10,060 bases of DNA from Halorhodospira sp. (GTDB taxonomy: Bacteria > Pseudomonadota > Gammaproteobacteria > Nitrococcales > Halorhodospiraceae). Under the pieces are notes generated by a model. The model ran no database searches. It saw only the letters and a program-made list of their open reading frames with translations, and was not told where the DNA came from. Location of the stretch: contig SKYL01000164.1 of NCBI GenBank assembly GCA_007127935.1, forward strand, positions 1 through 10,060. The letters run 5' to 3'. This document shows, piece by piece, positions 6,111-10,060 of the stretch (position 1 is its first letter; every line of letters begins with the position of its first letter). The position numbers and the translations under genes are program-made.

Positions 6111-7046
6111 TTGACCGGGTCCAAGGGCGCGGTGGGGGCCGCTGAGGGATTGGCCCCCGCGGACACGGCCCGCCTGGAAGGCTTTCTCGACGCGGTGTGG
6201 ATGGAGCACGGTTTGTCGGAGCACACCTTGGCCGCCTACCGCAGCGATCTGGCCGGGGCGGCACGCCACGTGGCGGCGGCCGGCGGCAGCCTGGAGCGGG
6301 CCGGCCGGGCCGAGTTGATGGGGTATTTGGCGGCGCGGGTGGCCAGCGGCGCGCGCCCGCGGACCACGGCGCGGCTGGTCTCCTCGCTGCGGCGTTTCTA
6401 CCGGTGGCTCTACCGCGAGGGGGTGCGCGGGGACGACCCCACCGCCGACCTGGCCGCTCCCCGGCTGGGCCGTCCGCTCCCCGCCGCGCTGACCGAGGCG
6501 GATGTGGAGGCCCTGCTGTTGGCCCCGGACGTGGATGATCCCATCGGTCTGCGTGATCGCAGTATGTTGGAGCTGATCTACGCCACCGGCTTGCGGGTCT
6601 CGGAGTTGGTGGGCCTGACCATGGACGCCGTCAACCGCCGCCAGGGAGTGGTGCGGGTGGTGGGCAAGGGCGGCCGGGAGCGGTTGGTCCCCATGGGCGA
6701 GGAGGCGGCCGAGTGGCTGGGCCATTACCTGCGGGTCGGCCGGACGGAGTTGCTGGGCCGGCGGCCGTCGGAGGCGGTCTTCGTCACCCGCCGCGGCGAG
6801 GGGCTGACGCGGCAGGCGTTTTGGTACCGGATCAAGCGGTACGCCCGGCTGGCCGGGATCACCAAGCCGCTCTCTCCTCATACGCTGCGCCACTCTTTTG
6901 CCACCCATCTACTCAACCACGGGGCGGATCTCCGGGTGGTGCAGCTCTTGTTGGGTCATGCCGATCTCTCCACGACGCAGATCTATACCCACGTGGCGCG
7001 GCAGCGGTTGCGGGAATTGCATGCCGAGCACCATCCGCGGGGGTGA
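6111..7046 (+). CDS. xerD: Tyrosine recombinase XerD
   Basis: This 311-residue protein is the XerD subunit of the XerCD recombinase that resolves chromosome dimers at dif under FtsK control. The N-terminal SAM-like core-binding domain (about 20-105) includes the GLSEHTLAAYRSDL motif. The C-terminal catalytic domain carries the full set: R162 (GLRVSEL), K186 (GKGGRERLVP), H257 and R260 (HTLRHSFATHLL), H283 (LLLGHADLSTTQ) and nucleophile Y292 (IYTHV). These sit 13-14 residues further along than in E. coli XerD, consistent with a slightly longer N-terminus. The start is TTG at 6111, with GAGGGG a few bases upstream; it lies 12 bases after the slipin stop, so the two are probably one operon. dsbC follows, as in E. 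coli xerD-dsbC-recJ, which favours XerD over XerC. Confidence 0.94.
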   Translation: MTGSKGAVGAAEGLAPADTARLEGFLDAVWMEHGLSEHTLAAYRSDLAGAARHVAAAGGSLERAGRAELMGYLAARVASGARPRTTARLVSSLRRFYRWLYREGVRGDDPTADLAAPRLGRPLPAALTEADVEALLLAPDVDDPIGLRDRSMLELIYATGLRVSELVGLTMDAVNRRQGVVRVVGKGGRERLVPMGEEAAEWLGHYLRVGRTELLGRRPSEAVFVTRRGEGLTRQAFWYRIKRYARLAGITKPLSPHTLRHSFATHLLNHGADLRVVQLLLGHADLSTTQIYTHVARQRLRELHAEHHPRG

Positions 7047-7075
7047 GTGAGAAACCGCGCTTGCTGGCGTAGAAT
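7047..7075 (+). promoter_or_regulatory. Candidate sigma70 promoter for dsbC
   Basis: GTGAGA at 7047-7052 (four of six matches to TTGACA) and TAGAAT at 7070-7075 (five of six to TATAAT) are separated by exactly 17 bases. They lie in the xerD-dsbC gap, beginning right after the xerD stop. Transcription would start near 7082, giving a leader of about 30 bases. It would let dsbC be expressed independently of the slipin-xerD unit. Confidence 0.4.
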
Positions 7076-7111
7076 CTGGCGGGAAACGGCTTCATGGTTG
7101 AGGGCAGGATG

Positions 7112-7834
7112 ATGAGATTGTTGTGGACACGGTTGGTTTTCTTGGCGGCGCTGTTGTTGACGCCGTGGGTTGTCGCGGGCGATGACCATGGCCGGATCGA
7201 TATGGCGCTGCAGGCGATCAACCCCGAGTTGTCGGCGGACGCCGTGCGGGAGACGCCCATCGAGGGGCTCTATGAAGTCGTGGTCGGCGACCGCGTGGTT
7301 TATATGTCCGCCGACGGGCGCTATCTGATCCAGGGCGAGTTCATCGATCTGAAGACGGAGCGGTCGATCTCCGAGGGCCACTTCCGGGAGGTCCGCCGCC
7401 GGGAGATCGAGGCGGTGCCGGTGCGGGAGATGGTGGTCTTCCCCGCCGAGGGTGAGCGCCGCGGCTGGGTGACGGTTTTTACTGACATCGAGTGTCCGTT
7501 CTGTCAGCGCCTCCACCTGCACGTGCCGGAGATCAACGAGCAAGGCGTGGAGGTGCGTTACATCATGATGCCGCGCAGCATCCCCTCCAGCTCCTATCGC
7601 AAGTCGGTGGCCGTCTACTGCGCCGATGACCGGGCCGCCGCGATGGATGAGGCGAAGGCCGGGACGTTGCCCGAGGCCAACGAGGAGTGTCCCAACCCGA
7701 TCCAACAGCATGTGCAGTTGGCCCGTGACCTGGGCATCCGGGCCACGCCGACCCTGATCACCCATACCGGGCGGATTCACGAAGGATACCTGGGGACGGA
7801 AGGGGTGCTGGGGTTGTTGGAGGCGGACGACTAG
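7112..7834 (+). CDS. dsbC: Periplasmic thiol:disulfide isomerase DsbC
   Basis: From this start the product is 240 residues, close to E. coli DsbC. A signal peptide (MRLLWTRLVFLAALLL... ending VVAG, about 22 residues) directs it to the periplasm, where it isomerises wrong disulfides and is kept reduced by DsbD. The N-terminal dimerisation domain covers about 25-85 and the thioredoxin-like domain about 110-240. The active site is CPFC (C128, C131) in TDIECPFCQRLH; E. coli has CGYC. A second pair, C170 and C193, matches the structural disulfide, and the cis-Pro loop is RATPTL (P213). I chose 7112 because GAGGG at 7100-7104 is 7 bases upstream and the signal peptide begins there; in-frame ATGs at 7094 and 7109 are alternatives. 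It follows xerD as in E. coli; recJ is not next. Confidence 0.93.
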   Translation: MRLLWTRLVFLAALLLTPWVVAGDDHGRIDMALQAINPELSADAVRETPIEGLYEVVVGDRVVYMSADGRYLIQGEFIDLKTERSISEGHFREVRRREIEAVPVREMVVFPAEGERRGWVTVFTDIECPFCQRLHLHVPEINEQGVEVRYIMMPRSIPSSSYRKSVAVYCADDRAAAMDEAKAGTLPEANEECPNPIQQHVQLARDLGIRATPTLITHTGRIHEGYLGTEGVLGLLEADD

Positions 7835-7861
7835 AACGGTGTACCGTCTGCGGGGGCAACC

Positions 7862-7950
7862 CCGTCATTGCGAGGAGCGGAGCGACGAAGCAATCTCCAC
7901 CGGTTAGACGTCAACCCATGGAGATTGCTTCGCTGCGCTCGCAATGACGG
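7862..7950. repeat. 89-base palindromic repeat of the GTCATTGCGAG type, between convergent genes
   Basis: The outer arms CCGTCATTGCGAG (7862-7874) and its complement (7938-7950) pair perfectly over 13 bp. Inner arms GAAGCAATCTCCA (7887-7899) and 7919-7931 also pair over 13 bp. An asymmetric internal loop separates them, 12 bases on the left and 6 on the right, and the apical 19 bases include a GGTT/AACC mini-stem. The core 'CGTCATTGCGAGGAGCGxAGCG' is a dispersed repeat I recognise from many unrelated bacterial genomes. It occupies most of the 131-base gap between the dsbC and fdxA stop codons, 27 bases after dsbC and 15 before the fdxA end. It could form a strong hairpin in both transcripts and act as a bidirectional terminator or stabiliser; no U-run is visible, so that role is inference. 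Confidence 0.85.
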
Positions 7951-7965
7951 CCATCAGGCCAGCAA

Positions 7966-8289
7966 TCAGCGCTCCAGTTGCTGGAACTTGCCGGGCTTGC
8001 CGTTCCACTCGTCGGCGTCGGCCGGCGGCTCTTTCTTCTCGGTGAGCACCGGCCAGACCTGGGAGAGTTCGGCGTTCAATTCCAGGAACTTCTCCTGCTC
8101 CGGCGGCAGGTCGTCCTCGGAGAAGATGGCCTCGGCGGGGCACTCCGGCTCGCAGAGGGTGCAGTCGATGCACTCATCCGGATCGATGGCCAGCATGTTC
8201 GGCCCTTCGTGGAAGCAGTCCACCGGGCAGACTTCCACACAGTCGGTGTATTTGCACTTGATGCAGTTTTCAGTGACGACGTAAGTCAT
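7966..8289 (-). CDS. fdxA: Seven-iron ferredoxin FdxA (3Fe-4S/4Fe-4S)
   Basis: This 107-residue soluble electron carrier matches the Azotobacter ferredoxin I type throughout its length. Nine cysteines are present: C9, C12, C17, C21, C25, C40, C43, C46 and C50. By homology C9, C17 and C50 hold the [3Fe-4S] cluster, and C21, C40, C43 and C46 hold the low-potential [4Fe-4S] cluster. The C-terminal tail with LNAELSQVWP and the final KFQQLER is also family-typical. AGGGAGC lies about 6 bases before the ATG. It follows mutS on the same strand after 58 bases, an arrangement also seen in pseudomonads. A candidate promoter overlaps the mutS 3' end, so it can probably be expressed independently of the damaged mutS. 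Confidence 0.97.
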   Translation of the reverse strand: MTYVVTENCIKCKYTDCVEVCPVDCFHEGPNMLAIDPDECIDCTLCEPECPAEAIFSEDDLPPEQEKFLELNAELSQVWPVLTEKKEPPADADEWNGKPGKFQQLER

Positions 8290-8331
8290 GGGTTTGCTCC
8301 CTGTGGATTGGGGTTCCGGTCGGCGCGCCGT

Positions 8332-8361
8332 ATTCTAACGGCTCACCTCAGTGGCCGTCAT
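8332..8361 (-). promoter_or_regulatory. Candidate sigma70 promoter for fdxA
   Basis: On the minus strand ATGACG (8361-8356, four of six) and TAGAAT (8337-8332, five of six) are separated by 18 bases. The -35 overlaps the last codons of mutS. The predicted transcript would start near 8325 and carry a leader of about 36 bases before the fdxA ATG at 8289. Confidence 0.35.
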
Positions 8362-10060
8362 TCACAATCGCCTTGAGGCGGTAGAGTGTCTCCAATGCTT
8401 GGCGTGGAGTCAGCATATCCGGATCAAGGTTATTGATCGCTTCGACCAGCGCATCGGCGGTGGGATCGCGCTCTTCCGCCGGTGTCTCCGGCGCAAAGAG
8501 CGGTAGCTGCGGCGTTGTGCCGCCCTCCCGGCTGGCCCCTTCCTCCAGTTGCCGCAGCTTGCCGCGTGCGGCCTCCAGCACCCGGGGCGGGACGCCGGCC
8601 AGGGCCGCCACTTGAAGGCCGTAGCTCTGGCTCGCCGGCCCCTCCTGTACGGCGTGCAGGAAGACGATGCGTTCCCCGTGTTCCGCCGCGTCCAGGTGGA
8701 CGTTGGCCACCGTGGGATGGTGGGCCGGCAAGGCGGTCATCTCGAAGTAGTGGGTGGCGAAGAGGGCGAAGGCGCGGACCCGCGCCGCCAACGCCTCCGC
8801 CGTCGCCCACGCCAGGGCCAGCCCGTCGAAGGTGCTGGTGCCGCGTCCGATCTCGTCCAGGAGGACCAGGCTCCGCTCGGTGGCGTTGTGGAGGATATTG
8901 GCGGTTTCGGTCATCTCCACCATGAAGGTGGAGCGCCCGGAGGCGAGGTCGTCGGAGGCGCCGATGCGGGTGAATATCCGGTCCAGGGGGCCGAGGACCG
9001 CCTCCCGGGCCGGCACAAAGCCGCCGGCGTAGGCCATCAGCGCGATCAACGCCGTCTGCCGCATGTAGGTCGACTTGCCGCCCATGTTGGGTCCGGTGAT
9101 CAGCAGCATCCGCCGCCGGTCGTCGAGGACCACGTCGTTGGGGACGAAGGGTGACTCCAGGGTCCGTTCGACCACCGGGTGGCGGCCGCCGCGGATCCAC
9201 AGCCCCGGTTCGTCCACCAGTTGGGGACGGACGTAGTCGAGGGTATCGGCCCGCTCGGCCAGCGCCGCCAGCGCGTCCAGTTCCGCCAGGGCAGCGGCGC
9301 ACGCCTGGAGCGGCGCCAAGTCTTCCGCCAGGGTCGCCACCAGGGCCTCGTAAAGCGCCTTCTCCCGGGTCAGCGCCCGCTCCCGCGCCGACAGTACTTG
9401 CTCCTCGAACCGCTTGAGTTCCGGGGTGACGTACCGCTCCGCGCCCTTGAGGGTCTGCCGCCGGATGTAGTGCTCCGGGGCCTGGGCGCTTTGGCCTCGG
9501 CTGATCTCGATATAGAAGCCGTGGACGCGGTTGAAGCCGACCTTCAGCGTGGCGATGCCGGTGGCGGCCCGCTCCCGCGCCTCGAGGTCGGCGAGGAAAC
9601 CGTCGGCGTTGCGGGAGAGGGCGCGCAACTCGTCGAGGTCTGCGTCGTAGCCGTCGGCCAGGACGCCGCCGTCCCGGACCGTGGCCGGCGGCGCCTCGAC
9701 CAGGGCGCGGCGGAGCAGGGCGGCGTTCGCTTCGTGCTCGCCCAGCTGCGTGCGCAGGGCGGCCAGCCGCTCGCCGGTGACCGCATCGAGTAGCGCGTGC
9801 AGGGCCGGCAGCCGCTCCAATGCGTCCCGCAGCCCGGTGAGATCACGGGGGCGGGCGCTGCCCAGGGCGATTCGCGCCAGGATGCGCTCCACGTCGGCGC
9901 AACCGTCGAGGGTGTGGCGTAGCGCTTCCCACACTCTTTCGCAGGGATCATGGAGGGGCGGCATCCGGGGGGGGTGGGGGTCCCCGTTCAGGGTGTCGGC
10001 CGCCTGGACGGCGGCCGTCAAGCCTCCAGGGATGGATTCACGGCGTCCCTGAACGGGGAC
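8348..10060 (-). CDS. mutS: DNA mismatch repair protein MutS, 5'-truncated or interrupted
   Basis: Only the C-terminal 530 or so residues of a normal ~850-residue MutS are present. Homology begins at about 9955 (LHDPCERVWEAL, then DVERILARIALGSARPRDL). It covers part of the lever domain, the clamp (KVGFNRVHGFYIEISRGQ) and the whole ATPase domain: Walker A TGPNMGGKST near 9098-9071, FMVEMTET, Walker B LVLLDEIGRGTSTF near 8860, the ATHYFEMT element, and a C-terminal tail ending near LTPRQALETLYRLK. The mismatch-recognition domain (F-x-E) and connector are missing. Upstream, the frame stays open through 24 non-homologous bases and an 81-base palindromic repeat to the window edge. Without the N-terminal domains it could not recognise mismatches. 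It may be a pseudogene, a gene carrying an in-frame insertion, or a broken assembly; the window cannot decide. The first in-frame ATG (9964) lacks a Shine-Dalgarno. Confidence 0.9.
   Translation of the reverse strand, partial: VPVQGRRESIPGGLTAAVQAADTLNGDPHPPRMPPLHDPCERVWEALRHTLDGCADVERILARIALGSARPRDLTGLRDALERLPALHALLDAVTGERLAALRTQLGEHEANAALLRRALVEAPPATVRDGGVLADGYDADLDELRALSRNADGFLADLEARERAATGIATLKVGFNRVHGFYIEISRGQSAQAPEHYIRRQTLKGAERYVTPELKRFEEQVLSARERALTREKALYEALVATLAEDLAPLQACAAALAELDALAALAERADTLDYVRPQLVDEPGLWIRGGRHPVVERTLESPFVPNDVVLDDRRRMLLITGPNMGGKSTYMRQTALIALMAYAGGFVPAREAVLGPLDRIFTRIGASDDLASGRSTFMVEMTETANILHNATERSLVLLDEIGRGTSTFDGLALAWATAEALAARVRAFALFATHYFEMTALPAHHPTVANVHLDAAEHGERIVFLHAVQEGPASQSYGLQVAALAGVPPRVLEAARGKLRQLEEGASREGGTTPQLPLFAPETPAEERDPTADALVEAINNLDPDMLTPRQALETLYRLKAIVNDGH
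9980..10060. repeat. 81-base palindromic repeat with perfect 14-base terminal inverted repeats, abutting mutS
   Basis: The element begins GTCCCCGTTCAGGG (9980-9993) and ends with its exact reverse complement (10047-10060). Inside, CGGCCGCC (9997-10004) and GGCGGCCG (10010-10017) form an 8-bp stem around TGGAC. The right half is related to the left-edge repeat (33 of 40 identical bases). At 81 bases it is exactly 27 codons, in register with the mutS frame and with no stop in that frame. It encodes no recognisable protein. Its last base is the last base of the window, so any target-site duplication on the far side cannot be seen. Confidence 0.8.

Noticed and set aside
4875..6908. Very long minus-strand open frame (677 codons) opposite the slipin and xerD genes
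   Set aside because: It is antisense to two well-matched genes, is rich in His/Gln/Arg/Pro as expected of a GC-rich shadow frame, and has no recognisable domain.
7862..7950. CRISPR-like or riboswitch structure between dsbC and fdxA
   Set aside because: There are only two inverted arms and no direct repeats or spacers; it matches a dispersed palindromic repeat instead.
9962..9964. ATG as a genuine start for a short, stand-alone MutS ATPase protein (MutS-C only)
   Set aside because: There is no Shine-Dalgarno before it, only a C-rich run, and the remaining sequence begins in the middle of the lever domain, which points to truncation rather than an evolved short form.

Overview
The window looks like chromosomal DNA from a GC-rich gammaproteobacterium. 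The evidence is an XerD–DsbC pair in the order seen in enterics, a 7Fe ferredoxin gene directly downstream of mutS, and rlmM and sufE, which are typical of gammaproteobacteria. The composition and dispersed palindromic repeats would fit an Ectothiorhodospiraceae/Chromatiales-type organism. That finer placement is an inference from gene content, not a search result.

Layout. Positions 1-52 hold part of a dispersed palindromic repeat. On the minus strand, nfo (endonuclease IV) is followed by a short-chain dehydrogenase (793-1683, then 99-770). A 222-base intergenic region separates them from a plus-strand host-attachment (baeRF-type) protein gene (1906-2352). This converges on a minus-strand cluster that reads rlmM, sufE, a 58-residue unknown helical protein, then a lipoprotein alpha/beta hydrolase (5191 down to 2361). 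Diverging from rlmM is a plus-strand run: a stand-alone slipin (SPFH/stomatin-like), xerD and dsbC (5301-7834). dsbC converges on fdxA and mutS (minus strand, 7966-10060), and an 89-base GTCATTGCGAG-type palindromic repeat lies between them. The mutS gene has lost roughly its first 40 percent. Homology stops near 9955, and an 81-base element with perfect 14-base terminal inverted repeats occupies 9980-10060, the last base of the window.

Functional themes are DNA maintenance (Nfo, XerD, MutS), redox and Fe-S chemistry (DsbC, FdxA, SufE), rRNA modification (RlmM) and envelope functions (slipin, lipoprotein hydrolase). Apart from the truncated mutS and the short helical gene, these are intact housekeeping genes at usual family lengths. 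I see no tRNA or rRNA gene, CRISPR array, transposase, toxin-antitoxin pair or recognisable defence system. The points that deserve follow-up are the repeat/mutS junction, the repeats themselves, the 58-residue protein and the slipin that lacks an NfeD partner. I do not see convincing evidence of a new multi-gene system.
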